NCBI GenBank assembly: GCA_964607135.1
Contig: CAZSIV010000036.1
Location: forward strand, 1-23,320
From: Metaruminococcus_A sp964607135
Lineage (GTDB): Bacteria; Bacillota; Clostridia; Oscillospirales; Ruminococcaceae
Direction of reading: 5' to 3'
DNA: 23,320 nt
This document shows, one piece after another, positions 13,597-21,406 of this stretch; the stretch's first letter is position 1, and every line of letters begins with the position of its first letter. The position numbers and the translations under genes are program-made. The notes beneath the pieces were generated by a model. It ran no database searches, had not been told where the DNA came from, and saw only the letters and a list, made by a program, of their open reading frames with translations.

Positions 13597-14832
13597 ATGA
13601 AGATTGAAATGATAGGGATCGATTATCAAAAGGCTTCTGTCGGCGAGCGGGAGCGGTTTGCCCTGACCGCATCGAAATCGGCGGCGCTTGGGGCGGCAAT
13701 GGTGAAACGGCATGGAGCGTCCGGCTGTGTGGTGCTTTCGACCTGCAACCGGACGGAGCTCTGGTGCAGTGGGCTGGGCCGCCGCGAGCTGCGGGATGCC
13801 TGGTGGAAAGAGACCGACTGTACGCCGGCGGAGCTGGAGCGCTTTTTCGCCGCCCGTTCGGGGATGGAGGCGGTGCGGTACCTGCTGGAGCTGGGCTGCG
13901 GCCTTCACTCCCAGATTCTCGGGGAAGATCAGATTTTGTCCCAGATCAAAGGTGCGGCGCAGGCGGCGCGGGAAGGCGGCTCGCTCGACCCGGTTCTCGA
14001 CACCCTGTTTCGCGTCGCTGCAACGGCGGGAAAACGGGTGAAGTCGGCCGTCCGCCTGACGGAAAAGAACCTGTCGGTGCCGCAAAGCGCGGTCGAGGCC
14101 GCCCGGCGCCTTGCCGGGACGCTGCGGGGGAAACGCTGCCTTGTGATCGGAAACGGTGAGATGGGGCGGCTGACCTGCCGGCTGCTGGCGGAGGCCGGTG
14201 CGAATGTTTTAATGACGCTGCGGCAGTATAAAAAGAAGGACGCGGTGGTGCCGAAGGGCTGCCAGGCCATCCCATACGAGGAGCGCTACCGCTGTCTTTC
14301 TGAAACAGAGCTGCTGTTCAGCGCCACCCTCAGCCCGCACTATACCATCGAGGCGGAGGCGCTCAGCCGGGCGCTTCACGGAAAAAAGCTCCTCTGCTTT
14401 GACCTCGCGATGCCGCGGGATATCGACCCGGCGGCGGGAAGCTTGGATGGGGTTTCCCTTTATGATCTGGATCGCCTGGGCGTAGAGCCTTCCTGCGATC
14501 CGGACAGCTTGAAGCAGGCGGAGGAACTGCTCGCGGATTATGCGGAGGAGTTTGAACGCTGGTACCATTTCCGGGAATTTGTCCCGGTTGTGGGAGAGAT
14601 GAGCGCTGCGGCTTCTGTATTGACGGCGGCAAGGCTTGAGAAAACCTATAAAAAAGCGCCGCCTGAGTTGAGAGAACAGCTCCGGCGGCAGACCGAAAAC
14701 GCCGTTGAGAAAAGCTTTGCAAAGCTGCTGTACGGGCTGCGGGAGCATCTGGACAGGGAGCATTGGAAAGCCTGCCTCGACGCGGTGCAGGAGATCGTCG
14801 AGGAGTGGCGAGAAGAGGAGGAACAGGGATGA
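13597..14832 (+). CDS. hemA: Glutamyl-tRNA reductase
   Basis: A product of 411 residues catalysing the first step of the C5 tetrapyrrole pathway: NADPH-dependent reduction of glutamyl-tRNA to glutamate-1-semialdehyde. Catalytic Cys50 lies in STCNRTELW. The motif LHSQILGEDQILSQIK, which joins the catalytic and NADPH domains, follows. The NADPH site is VIGNGEMG (usually GAGEMG; Asn replaces Ala here). The C-terminal dimerisation helices occupy about 315-411. ATG 13597 has GGGGA 6 nt upstream; an ATG 4 nt earlier is out of frame and soon stops. First gene of a seven-gene operon, overlapping the next by ATGA. Confidence 0.95.
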   Translation: MKIEMIGIDYQKASVGERERFALTASKSAALGAAMVKRHGASGCVVLSTCNRTELWCSGLGRRELRDAWWKETDCTPAELERFFAARSGMEAVRYLLELGCGLHSQILGEDQILSQIKGAAQAAREGGSLDPVLDTLFRVAATAGKRVKSAVRLTEKNLSVPQSAVEAARRLAGTLRGKRCLVIGNGEMGRLTCRLLAEAGANVLMTLRQYKKKDAVVPKGCQAIPYEERYRCLSETELLFSATLSPHYTIEAEALSRALHGKKLLCFDLAMPRDIDPAAGSLDGVSLYDLDRLGVEPSCDPDSLKQAEELLADYAEEFERWYHFREFVPVVGEMSAAASVLTAARLEKTYKKAPPELREQLRRQTENAVEKSFAKLLYGLREHLDREHWKACLDAVQEIVEEWREEEEQG

Positions 14833-15305
14833 ACTATTTTCCGTTTTTTGTCAGCCTGGAGGGAAAAAACGTCCTGGCGGTCGGCGGCGGCCGGATTGCC
14901 GAAAGGCGGATTTCAGCCCTTCTCCATTTCGATTGCAGAATCCGGGTGATCTCCCCGGAGCTGACCCCGGCGCTGGGCCGGTATGCGGCGGAGGGAAAGC
15001 TTGAATGGAGCGCCCGCCGTTACCGGACAGGCGATTGCAGAGGAGCCGACATCGTCCTTGCGATGACGATGGACGAAACGGTCAACCGCGCTGTCTGGGA
15101 GGACTGCAAAAAGGAAGGGGTCACTGTCAACGTGGCGGATAAAAAGGAGCTCTGCGACTTTTATTTCCCCGGAATCGTGATCGCGGACGAAGCGGTTATC
15201 GGCGTGATCGCGAACGGGGGCAATCACCGCCTGGCAAGTGAATTGACCGGGAGAATCCGGGCGGAATACGGCGGCGGAACGGCGGAGAAGGAGGAGAAAG
15301 AATGA
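14829..15305 (+). CDS. Precorrin-2 dehydrogenase (SirC/CysG N-terminal domain-like)
   Basis: A product of 158 residues that would oxidise precorrin-2 to sirohydrochlorin with NAD+ on the way to siroheme or cobalamin. The Rossmann motif is VGGGRIAERR (about 18-27). The family motif NVADKKELCDFYFPGIV, containing the Asp region implicated in catalysis, is present, followed by GNHRLASELTGRIR. It consists mainly of the dehydrogenase domain and is shorter than about 200-residue Met8/CysG-N proteins, so it may lack the ferrochelatase part of bifunctional enzymes. It overlaps hemA and hemC by ATGA at each end. Confidence 0.88.
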   Translation: MNYFPFFVSLEGKNVLAVGGGRIAERRISALLHFDCRIRVISPELTPALGRYAAEGKLEWSARRYRTGDCRGADIVLAMTMDETVNRAVWEDCKKEGVTVNVADKKELCDFYFPGIVIADEAVIGVIANGGNHRLASELTGRIRAEYGGGTAEKEEKE

Positions 15306-16177
15306 AACGGATCATCACGGTCGGCAGCCGGGACAGCAAGCTTGCGGTTGCGCAGACGCTCCTCGTCGTCGATGCACTCAAGGCCGCAGAGCCGGAGCTC
15401 GAAATCCGGCTGCATACCCTCAAGACGACCGGCGACCGGATTTTAGACCGAACCTTGGACGAAATCGGGGGAAAGGGGCTTTTTGTCAGGGAGTTGGACG
15501 AAGCCCTCTTAGACGGCCGGATCGATTTGGCGGTCCACAGCCTGAAAGACCTTCCGATGGAGTGCCACCCGGGCCTGGTTACAGCGGCCTATCTGCGAAG
15601 GGGAGACCCGCGGGATGCGCTGGTTTTACCCGAGGCGGAGCGCCCGCTTTCAGTGATCGGCACCTCCAGCCCGCGGCGGCGGCTCCAGGCGGCGGCGCTC
15701 TACCCCGAATCGTCTTTTCAGCCGGTGCGGGGGAATATCAACACCCGGCTGAAAAAATTGGACAGCGGGGAGTACTCTGCCTTGATCCTCGCCGCGGCGG
15801 GGCTGGTCCGAGCCGGGCTGGAGCGGCGGATCAGCCGCTTGTTCGCGCCGGAAGAAATCCTCCCGGCAGCCGGGCAGGGAATTCTGGCGGTGCAGTGCCG
15901 GAAGGGATGCGAATTGCCCCTCTTCGAGTTGGTCAACCACCGGGAGACAGAGCTTGCCGCGCTGGCGGAGCGGAGTTTTGTCCGGGCGCTCGACGGCGGC
16001 TGTTCCGCTCCTACGGCGGCTTATGCGCAGGTCAGGGGAAATGAGATCGAGCTCACAGGGTTTTACGCTGATTCGGAGGGTTCTTTTCAGGTGAAAGGAA
16101 GCCTGACCGGGCTTTCGGAGGATGCCGAACGCCTCGGCGCCCGGCTGGCGGAAGAACTGAAAAGAAAGATCGTGTAA
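15302..16177 (+). CDS. hemC: Porphobilinogen deaminase (hydroxymethylbilane synthase)
   Basis: A product of 291 residues that polymerises four porphobilinogens into hydroxymethylbilane. The dipyrromethane cofactor attaches to Cys234 in LDGGCSAPTAAYA. Catalytic Asp75 lies in RIDLAVHSLKDLP. Substrate-binding arginines occur in GTSSPRRRLQ and VRGNINTRL. The N-terminal VGSRDSKLAVAQ is typical (GSR-x-S-x-LA). Length is normal to slightly short. The start overlaps the preceding stop. After the stop, an 84-nt gap with a terminator-like hairpin separates it from cobA-hemD, the widest gap in this operon. Confidence 0.95.
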   Translation: MKRIITVGSRDSKLAVAQTLLVVDALKAAEPELEIRLHTLKTTGDRILDRTLDEIGGKGLFVRELDEALLDGRIDLAVHSLKDLPMECHPGLVTAAYLRRGDPRDALVLPEAERPLSVIGTSSPRRRLQAAALYPESSFQPVRGNINTRLKKLDSGEYSALILAAAGLVRAGLERRISRLFAPEEILPAAGQGILAVQCRKGCELPLFELVNHRETELAALAERSFVRALDGGCSAPTAAYAQVRGNEIELTGFYADSEGSFQVKGSLTGLSEDAERLGARLAEELKRKIV

Positions 16178-16198
16178 AAGGATGCGGACGGGAGCGAT

Positions 16199-16233
16199 GG
16201 CTGTAAAATGTGATGGCCTTACAGCCTTTTGTT
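16199..16233 (+). terminator. Terminator-like hairpin inside the hem operon
   Basis: GGCTGTAA (16199-16206) pairs with TTACAGCC (16219-16226), followed by TTTTGTT. The loop is 12 nt. It sits between hemC and cobA-hemD and could cause partial termination, lowering expression of the downstream genes. The stem is only moderately GC-rich. Confidence 0.5.
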
Positions 16234-16261
16234 CAGATGATCGATGATGTGGAGGAATGGG

Positions 16262-17779
16262 ATGAAAAGTCGGGGAAAGGTCTGGCTGGTTGGCGCGGGC
16301 CCGGGCGATCCGGGCCTGTTGACACTGAAAGGAAGGGCGGCTTTGAACCGGGCGGAGGTGGTCGTCTACGACCGGCTGGCCGGGGACGGCGTGCTGGCGA
16401 TGATCCCGGCCGGGGCTGTTCGGATCGACGCGGGGAAATCCGCCGGGAACCACCCTCTGCCGCAGGAAAAGATCAATGAGCTTTTGATCCGGTATGCCGC
16501 GGAAGGGAAACGGGTCGTCCGGCTCAAGGGCGGCGATCCCTTCCTGTTCGGCCGGGGCGGGGAAGAGGCGGAAGCTCTTTGCGATGGGGGGATCCCATAT
16601 GAGGTGGTTCCCGGCGTCACGGCCGCGTCCGCTGTCCCGGCCTATTTCGGCATCCCGGCGACCCACCGGGGAACAGCATCCTCTCTTCATCTGATCACTG
16701 CCCACCGGAAAAAGGGCGGGGAGAAGCCGATCGATTACAAAGCCCTGGTTTCCCTCGGGCCGGAAGCGACCCTGGTCTTTTTTATGGGAACCGGCGTCTT
16801 GGAGGAAATCTGCACCGGACTGATCGATGCCGGGATGCGTCCCGACACCCCAGCGGCGCTGCTGATGAAGGGGACGTCCTCCGGACAGCGGAAGATTGCC
16901 GCGGCGCTCGGTTCCCTTCCCCGGCTGGCAGCTCAGAGCGGGCTGGAAACACCGGGGCTGGTGGTGGTCGGGCCGGTCTGCCGCCTGTCGGAAAGGCTGT
17001 TCTGGGCGGAGAAACGTCCTCTCCACGGTGCACGGATTTTTGTCACCCGCCCGCGGGAAAGGGGCTCCGCCCTGTCGGAGCGGCTTTCCGAGCTGGGCGC
17101 GGAGGTGATCGAAATCCCGGCGCTCCGCACCGAAATCCTGGAGTCCTCCGACGATTCGCTTTGGAGCCCGGAGCGGCTTCGGACATATGGCTGGGCCGTT
17201 TTTTCCAGCCCGATGGGAGTTGAAGCCTTCTTTTATTTTCTTCGAAGGAAACGGATCGATATCCGCGCGCTGCCCGGACTCCGGTTTGCGGCAGTGGGGG
17301 AAAAGACGAGGAACGCGCTGGAGGAGAGGGGCGTCATCGTGGAATGCTGTCCGGGGGAGTTCAACGGGCAGGCTTTGGCCAAAGCCCTTCTGCCCCGGCT
17401 GGACAGGGAAGACAGGGTTTTGGCGTTCACCCCGCAGAACAGGGAGAGTGCGGTGGCTTCCGCCCTGCGGGCAAAAGGCGTGCCCTGCGATACGGCGGCG
17501 GTTTACCGAACGGTTTTGGAGAAAGGGGCCTTTTTCCCCCAGCTTCGGCCGGGGGATTACGCCGCCTTTGCCAGCGCGTCGGCGGTGGATGGATTCGCCG
17601 GGATGGCGGGCGGACAGCCGCTTTCCGGTCTGAAAGCGGTCTGCATCGGAAAACAGACCGCCGCCGCTGCAAAACGGTTCGGGATGGCGGCGGTTATTTC
17701 GGAAACAGAAACGATTAATAGTATGATCGACCGACTGGTCGAATGTCGTTTAAAGGAAAGGGCGGGACAATTATGGTAA
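16262..17779 (+). CDS. cobA-hemD: Fused uroporphyrinogen-III C-methyltransferase / uroporphyrinogen-III synthase
   Basis: A product of 505 residues with two enzymes. Residues 1 to about 245 form a SUMT/CobA domain that adds two SAM-derived methyl groups to uroporphyrinogen III to give precorrin-2: VGAGPGDPGLLTLKG, VVVYDRL, VVRLKGGDPFLFGRGGEEAE and VVPGVTAASAVPAY are diagnostic. Residues from about 253 form a HemD domain (ARIFVTRPRERGSALSERL, WAVFSSPMGVEAFF, FASASAVDGF) that cyclises hydroxymethylbilane with D-ring inversion. The fusion is common in Clostridia and channels uroporphyrinogen III towards siroheme and cobalamin. ATG 16262 has GGAGG 6-7 nt upstream; in-frame ATGs at 16244 and 16247 are less likely. 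It overlaps the start of hemB by 7 nt. Confidence 0.94.
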   Translation: MKSRGKVWLVGAGPGDPGLLTLKGRAALNRAEVVVYDRLAGDGVLAMIPAGAVRIDAGKSAGNHPLPQEKINELLIRYAAEGKRVVRLKGGDPFLFGRGGEEAEALCDGGIPYEVVPGVTAASAVPAYFGIPATHRGTASSLHLITAHRKKGGEKPIDYKALVSLGPEATLVFFMGTGVLEEICTGLIDAGMRPDTPAALLMKGTSSGQRKIAAALGSLPRLAAQSGLETPGLVVVGPVCRLSERLFWAEKRPLHGARIFVTRPRERGSALSERLSELGAEVIEIPALRTEILESSDDSLWSPERLRTYGWAVFSSPMGVEAFFYFLRRKRIDIRALPGLRFAAVGEKTRNALEERGVIVECCPGEFNGQALAKALLPRLDREDRVLAFTPQNRESAVASALRAKGVPCDTAAVYRTVLEKGAFFPQLRPGDYAAFASASAVDGFAGMAGGQPLSGLKAVCIGKQTAAAAKRFGMAAVISETETINSMIDRLVECRLKERAGQLW

Positions 17780-18750
17780 ACAGACCGAGGAGGCTCCGGG
17801 CAACGCCGGCGCTGCGGGGGATGGTGCGGGAGACCAGGATGAGCGCCGACTCCCTGATTTATCCCATCTTTGTAAGGGAAGGAAAAGGGATCCGGGAGGA
17901 AATCCCATCGATGGAAGGGCAGTACCGTTACAGCGTGGACACCCTTCCTTATGTGCTGGAGGAAACGGCGAAGGCGGGGGTGCCCAGCGTGATGTTGTTT
18001 GGAATCCCCAATGAAAAGGACGAATGCGGCAGCGGTGCCTATGCGGAGGACGGGATCGTTCAGAAAGCGCTTCGGGCAGCGAAAAAAGAGGTGCCGGAGC
18101 TCACCTATATCACCGACGTCTGCATGTGCGAATACACCTCCCACGGGCACTGCGGGGTGCTCAGCGGTCAGGAGGTCGACAACGACCGCACCTTGCCCCT
18201 TCTCGCCCGGACGGCCCTCTCCCATGTGCAGGCCGGGGCCGATATGGTCGCCCCCTCCGACATGATGGACGGCCGGGTCGCGGCGATTCGGGAAACGCTG
18301 GATCAAAACGGTTTTTCCGGCGTCCCCATCATGTCCTATGCGGTGAAATACGCATCCGCCTTTTACGGGCCCTTCCGGGAGGCCGCGGGGTCGGCCCCCG
18401 CTTTCGGCGACCGGAAAAGCTATCAGATGGATTTCCACAACCGGAAAGAGGCGCTGAAGGAAGCGCTGTCCGATATCGCGGAAGGGGCGGATATCATCAT
18501 GGTAAAACCGGCCTTGTCCTATCTCGATATCATCCGCGAGGTGGCAAATCTCAGCAGTCTCCCGGTCGCCGCCTACAGCGTCAGCGGGGAATATGCGATG
18601 ATCAAAGCGGGGGCAAAGCTTGGCGTGATCGACGAGGAGAAGCTGATCGCAGAGACGGCTGTCAGCATCTTCCGGGCGGGGAGCGGTATCCTCTTGAGCT
18701 ATTTTGCCAAGGAGATCGCCGCCATGATCCGAGAGGGGAGGATTGGATGA
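17773..18750 (+). CDS. hemB: Porphobilinogen synthase (delta-aminolevulinate dehydratase)
   Basis: A product of 325 residues that condenses two 5-aminolevulinates into porphobilinogen. The two Schiff-base lysines are Lys192 (SYAVKYASAFYGPFR) and Lys245 (IIMVKPALSYLD). Cys117, Cys119 and Cys127 in DVCMCEYTSHGHCG mark the catalytic zinc site, so this is a zinc-dependent enzyme rather than the Asp-rich magnesium type. Length is standard. ATG 17773 is within a few bases of the end of cobA-hemD and gives the usual N-terminus (RPRRLR). The stop overlaps the start of hemL. Confidence 0.95.
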   Translation: MVNRPRRLRATPALRGMVRETRMSADSLIYPIFVREGKGIREEIPSMEGQYRYSVDTLPYVLEETAKAGVPSVMLFGIPNEKDECGSGAYAEDGIVQKALRAAKKEVPELTYITDVCMCEYTSHGHCGVLSGQEVDNDRTLPLLARTALSHVQAGADMVAPSDMMDGRVAAIRETLDQNGFSGVPIMSYAVKYASAFYGPFREAAGSAPAFGDRKSYQMDFHNRKEALKEALSDIAEGADIIMVKPALSYLDIIREVANLSSLPVAAYSVSGEYAMIKAGAKLGVIDEEKLIAETAVSIFRAGSGILLSYFAKEIAAMIREGRIG

Positions 18751-20048
18751 TGACAAAGTCAGAGCGCCTTTTTGAACGGGCCGTTCAGAGGATTCCGGGC
18801 GGGGTGAACAGCCCGGTGCGGGCCTACCGTTCGGTGGGCGGGACGCCGCGGTTTATCGAGCGGGCGGACGGCGCTTTCGTCTGGGATGCGGACGGCAGGC
18901 GTTACACCGATTACATCGGCTCCTGGGGGCCGATGCTGCTGGGGCACAACCATCCGGCGGTCCGGGAGGCGGTCTGTAAAGCCGTCGAAAAGGGCTTGAG
19001 CTTCGGCGCGGCGACCGAGGCTGAGGTGGAGATGGCGGAGCTGATCTGTTCGCTGGTGCCGTCGGTTGAGATGGTGCGGATGGTCAACTCCGGCACCGAA
19101 GCGGTGATGAGCGCGATCCGGGCGGCCCGCGGCTATACCGGCCGGGATAAAATCATCAAATTCGAGGGGTGTTATCACGGGCACTGTGATGCCATGCTGG
19201 TCAAAGCGGGCTCCGGCGTGATGACGGCCGGGATTCCGGACAGCGCCGGGGTGCCGGCTGGCTGTGCGGAAGACACCCTGACGGCAGCTTACAACGACCT
19301 CCATGAGGTGGAGCGCTTGTTTGAAGAGAACAGCGGAAAGATCGCCGCCCTGATCCTGGAGCCGGTTGCGGCCAATATGGGGGTGGTACTGCCGCAGGAA
19401 GGCTTTTTGAAAGGGGTGCGCGCCCTTTGCTCCAAACACGGCGCAGTCTTGATCTTCGATGAAGTCATCACCGGGTTCCGGCTTGGGATCGACGGCGCGC
19501 AGGGGCTTTACGGGATCACCCCAGACCTGACGACCTTCGGGAAGATCATAGGGGCGGGGATGCCGGTCGGCGCTTACGGCGGGAAGCGGGAAATCATGGA
19601 ATGTATTGCCCCCATAGGCCCGGTTTACCAGGCGGGGACGCTGAGCGGGAATCCGGTCGCCATGGCCGCGGGGCTGGCGCAGCTGCGAATTTTGAAGGAA
19701 CATTCGGAAATCTACGAAAAGCTCGGGCGGCTGGGCGATTCTTTCCGGCTGGGGATGAAAAAAATCCTGAAGCAGACCGGCGCAAAAGCGCAGGTGACCG
19801 GAACCGGATCGCTTGCCTGCCTCTTTTTTACAGAGGATCCGGTCGTCGATTATCCTTCGGCGAAAAAGAGCGATACGGAACGGTTTGGCCGGTACTTTCA
19901 CCATCTTCTCAAGAGTGGAATCCACGCCGCGCCGTCCCAGTTTGAAGCAATCTTTTTCTCGAATGCCCACACGGAGGAGGATATTGCCGCTTTTCTCGAC
20001 GCGGCGGAAGCGTTTTTTAGGGGAGAAGATTGCCAGCGGCCTGATTGA
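18747..20048 (+). CDS. hemL: Glutamate-1-semialdehyde 2,1-aminomutase
   Basis: A product of 433 residues, a PLP enzyme of the class III aminotransferase fold that turns glutamate-1-semialdehyde into 5-aminolevulinate. PLP binds Lys266 in TTFGKIIGAGMPVGAYGG; NSGTEAVMSAIRAARG and the FDEVITGFRLG Asp region are typical. The N-terminus (SERLFERAVQRIPGGVNSPVRAYR) is characteristic of HemL rather than other aminotransferases. ATG 18747 lies 6 nt after GGGGAGG and overlaps the hemB stop; the next codon is also ATG. The same frame is open far upstream through hemB, but that is a GC-rich shadow. With hemA it completes 5-aminolevulinate synthesis. Confidence 0.95.
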   Translation: MMTKSERLFERAVQRIPGGVNSPVRAYRSVGGTPRFIERADGAFVWDADGRRYTDYIGSWGPMLLGHNHPAVREAVCKAVEKGLSFGAATEAEVEMAELICSLVPSVEMVRMVNSGTEAVMSAIRAARGYTGRDKIIKFEGCYHGHCDAMLVKAGSGVMTAGIPDSAGVPAGCAEDTLTAAYNDLHEVERLFEENSGKIAALILEPVAANMGVVLPQEGFLKGVRALCSKHGAVLIFDEVITGFRLGIDGAQGLYGITPDLTTFGKIIGAGMPVGAYGGKREIMECIAPIGPVYQAGTLSGNPVAMAAGLAQLRILKEHSEIYEKLGRLGDSFRLGMKKILKQTGAKAQVTGTGSLACLFFTEDPVVDYPSAKKSDTERFGRYFHHLLKSGIHAAPSQFEAIFFSNAHTEEDIAAFLDAAEAFFRGEDCQRPD

Positions 20049-20079
20049 AAAGGGGAGTGCAAAAGAATGGAGTGGAGAG

Positions 20080-20556
20080 ATGGCGGAGAATAAAACCAAC
20101 GTCATGCGGATTTTAGACCGGGCGAAGATCCCTTATACGGCTCATTTTTATGGGCACGAGGACGGACAAATTGACGGTGTTTCAGTTGCCGGAAAGCTGG
20201 GACAGGATCCGAGGCGGGTCTTTAAGACACTGGTGACCAAGGGAAGCTCAGGGACTTACCGCGTTTTTGAGGTGCCGGTGGAAAAGGAACTCGACTTGAA
20301 AAAGGCGGCGAAAGCTGCGGGGGAAAAATCGGTTTCGATGATCCACGTCAACGAGATCAATGTGGTGACGGGATATATCCGGGGCGGCTGTTCGCCAATC
20401 GGGATGAAAAAACAGTTTTCCACCTTTTTAGACGATTCCGCCAGGGAGTTCCAGACCATCATGGTGAGCGGCGGGAAGATCGGGGCGCAGGTGGAGCTGA
20501 ATCCCGAGGAATTGCTTCGGCTGGTAAAGGGGAGCTATGCACCGCTGACGCTGTAG
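20080..20556 (+). CDS. ybaK: YbaK/EbsC-type Cys-tRNA(Pro) deacylase
   Basis: A product of 158 residues of the YbaK/ProX-like editing family, which hydrolyses Cys mischarged on tRNA(Pro) in trans. Lys49 in RRVFKTLVTKG corresponds to the family's key lysine; the motifs VNEINVVTGYIRGGCSPIGMKK and MVSGGKIGAQVELNPEEL are characteristic. ATG 20080 has GGAG 7 nt upstream; the open frame upstream overlaps hemL and is not expected to be translated. It is the last gene of the hem operon (31 nt after hemL) and is followed by a strong terminator. The functional link with tetrapyrrole genes is not obvious, beyond both involving aminoacyl-tRNA. Confidence 0.9.
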   Translation: MAENKTNVMRILDRAKIPYTAHFYGHEDGQIDGVSVAGKLGQDPRRVFKTLVTKGSSGTYRVFEVPVEKELDLKKAAKAAGEKSVSMIHVNEINVVTGYIRGGCSPIGMKKQFSTFLDDSAREFQTIMVSGGKIGAQVELNPEELLRLVKGSYAPLTL

Positions 20557-20561
20557 TCGAG

Positions 20562-20598
20562 AAAGCCGCAGCCCTCCAACCGGAGGACTGCGGCTTTT
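20562..20598 (+). terminator. Strong intrinsic terminator of the hem operon
   Basis: AAAGCCGCAG (20562-20571), CCTCC-AACC-GGAGG, then CTGCGGCTTTT (20588-20598). The stem is about 15 bp with one bulge. The A-rich left flank could let it also stop transcripts from the convergent rrf2 gene. Confidence 0.9.
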
Positions 20599-20649
20599 GA
20601 TGTGAAAAAGATAATTTCATATGGCGTTCAGCGGCTTGTGACACGTCAG

Positions 20650-21087
20650 TCAGATCATATAGCTGTCGGCATACCGCGCTTTTTGCTGATCCAGAATATC
20701 TTGTAAGGTAATACCGTCAAGGTACTCGTTGATGACGCGGCTCAGCCCCTGCCAGACCGGAAGGGTCGGGCATTCGCCGCTGCGCTCGCATTGGACGGGA
20801 TCGTGGTCGAGACAGGCTACGGGGGACAAGTTCCCCTCGGTGAGTCTCAAAATTTCCCCAACAGTGCATTTGTCCGGCGACTTGGCAAGCCGGTACCCGC
20901 CCTGAAACCCTCGGCTGGCCTGGAGAAGATCGGATTTATTTAAAACCGGGATGATCTGTTCCAGATATTTTTTTGAGATGTTTTGGCGCTGGGCGATATC
21001 CTTGAGCGCGATAAAATCATCGCTCCCGTGTTCTGCAAGGTCTATCAGCATCCGAAGCGCATACCGCCCTTTGGTAGAAATTTTCAT
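20650..21087 (-). CDS. Rrf2-family transcriptional regulator, IscR-like
   Basis: A product of 145 residues. The N-terminal winged helix is canonical for Rrf2 proteins (MKISTKGRYALRMLIDLA, ISKKYLEQIIPVLNKSDLL, ASRGFQGGYRLAKSP). Three cysteines at 92, 100 and 106 (ACLDHDPVQCERSGECPTLP) match the positions that bind an Fe-S cluster in IscR and NsrR, so it is probably an Fe-S-dependent sensor of Fe-S status, redox or nitric oxide; plain CymR-type cysteine regulators lack such a triad. No isc/suf or cysteine-synthesis gene is adjacent in this window. Its leader contains hairpin element copy 2, and its promoter overlaps a CCTAT/ATAGG inverted repeat, suggesting autoregulation. Confidence 0.92.
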   Translation of the reverse strand: MKISTKGRYALRMLIDLAEHGSDDFIALKDIAQRQNISKKYLEQIIPVLNKSDLLQASRGFQGGYRLAKSPDKCTVGEILRLTEGNLSPVACLDHDPVQCERSGECPTLPVWQGLSRVINEYLDGITLQDILDQQKARYADSYMI

Positions 21088-21098
21088 TTCAGTCGTTT

Positions 21099-21169
21099 AC
21101 GATACGAAGGATTTTGCAAAAAACCATGAAAATAAGGCGTTTTTCCCCTGGTATCGTTCCATCCTTTCT
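21099..21169 (-). promoter_or_regulatory. Hairpin leader element, copy 2 (before rrf2)
   Basis: On the - strand: AGAAAGGA (21169-21162), ACGATAC (21157-21151), an A/T-rich inner region with a possible stem (GG-cg-TTTTT against AAAAAA-CC), then GTATCGT (21105-21099), 11 nt before ATG 21087. There is no other Shine-Dalgarno near that ATG. Closing the stem would leave about 15 nt between the octamer and the start. Confidence 0.55.
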
Positions 21170-21171
21170 GT

Positions 21172-21200
21172 TTCATACGGTCGGTTTATAATCCTATAAT
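21172..21200 (+). promoter_or_regulatory. Possible divergent promoter
   Basis: TTCATA (21172-21177), 17-nt spacer, perfect TATAAT (21195-21200). The -10 overlaps the rrf2 -10 on the other strand. It would drive the small frame at 21250. Confidence 0.4.
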
Positions 21201-21217
21201 ACCATATACTTCATAGG
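21193..21217 (-). promoter_or_regulatory. Possible Rrf2 operator (inverted repeat)
   Basis: CCTAT-N-A, 11 nt, T-N-ATAGG forms a 25-bp imperfect palindrome covering the -10 and spacer of the rrf2 promoter. Size and position fit autoregulation by an Rrf2/IscR-type dimer; this is inference. Confidence 0.4.
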
Positions 21218-21224
21218 CTTTCAA
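21196..21224 (-). promoter_or_regulatory. Promoter of rrf2
   Basis: On the - strand, TTGAAA (21224-21219), 17-nt spacer, TATTAT (21201-21196). Confidence 0.65.
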
Positions 21225-21249
21225 GCCCAGAAGAGTAGAAGGAGCGCAT

Positions 21250-21327
21250 TTGGAGGGAAAACGAATCGAACTGGAAGGGCGAGTTCATTTTAATATAGGC
21301 GGTAGTTTTATTAAAAATAGATTTTAA
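21250..21327 (+). CDS. Possible 25-residue small protein
   Basis: TTG start with AAGGAG 5 nt upstream and a promoter-like sequence about 50 nt before it. The product begins EGKRIELEGRVHFNIGG after the initiator and ends in KNRF; it matches no family I know. It may be a regulatory peptide, a gene remnant or chance. Confidence 0.3.
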   Translation: MEGKRIELEGRVHFNIGGSFIKNRF

Positions 21328-21406
21328 AATGCGCCTGGCGGTGCGGATTGATTTTGGTGCATTTTTGTTGTCTGGGTGGAAAAGCTTCGTTCTCCTCTTG
21401 TGTAAT

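Noticed and set aside
15650..17026. 458-codon antisense frame opposite hemC and cobA-hemD
   Set aside because: Composition is that of a shadow frame, and the sense strand carries well-recognised enzymes.
18024..18746. Long upstream extension of the hemL frame through hemB
   Set aside because: It is a GC-rich shadow frame; hemB in another frame has full catalytic motifs, and hemL has its own ribosome binding site at 18734-18740.
17557..20105. Two long antisense frames (399 and 448 codons) opposite hemB and hemL
   Set aside because: Their sequences are rich in His, Arg and Pro without any family motif, as expected opposite GC-rich genes, and they lack ribosome binding sites.
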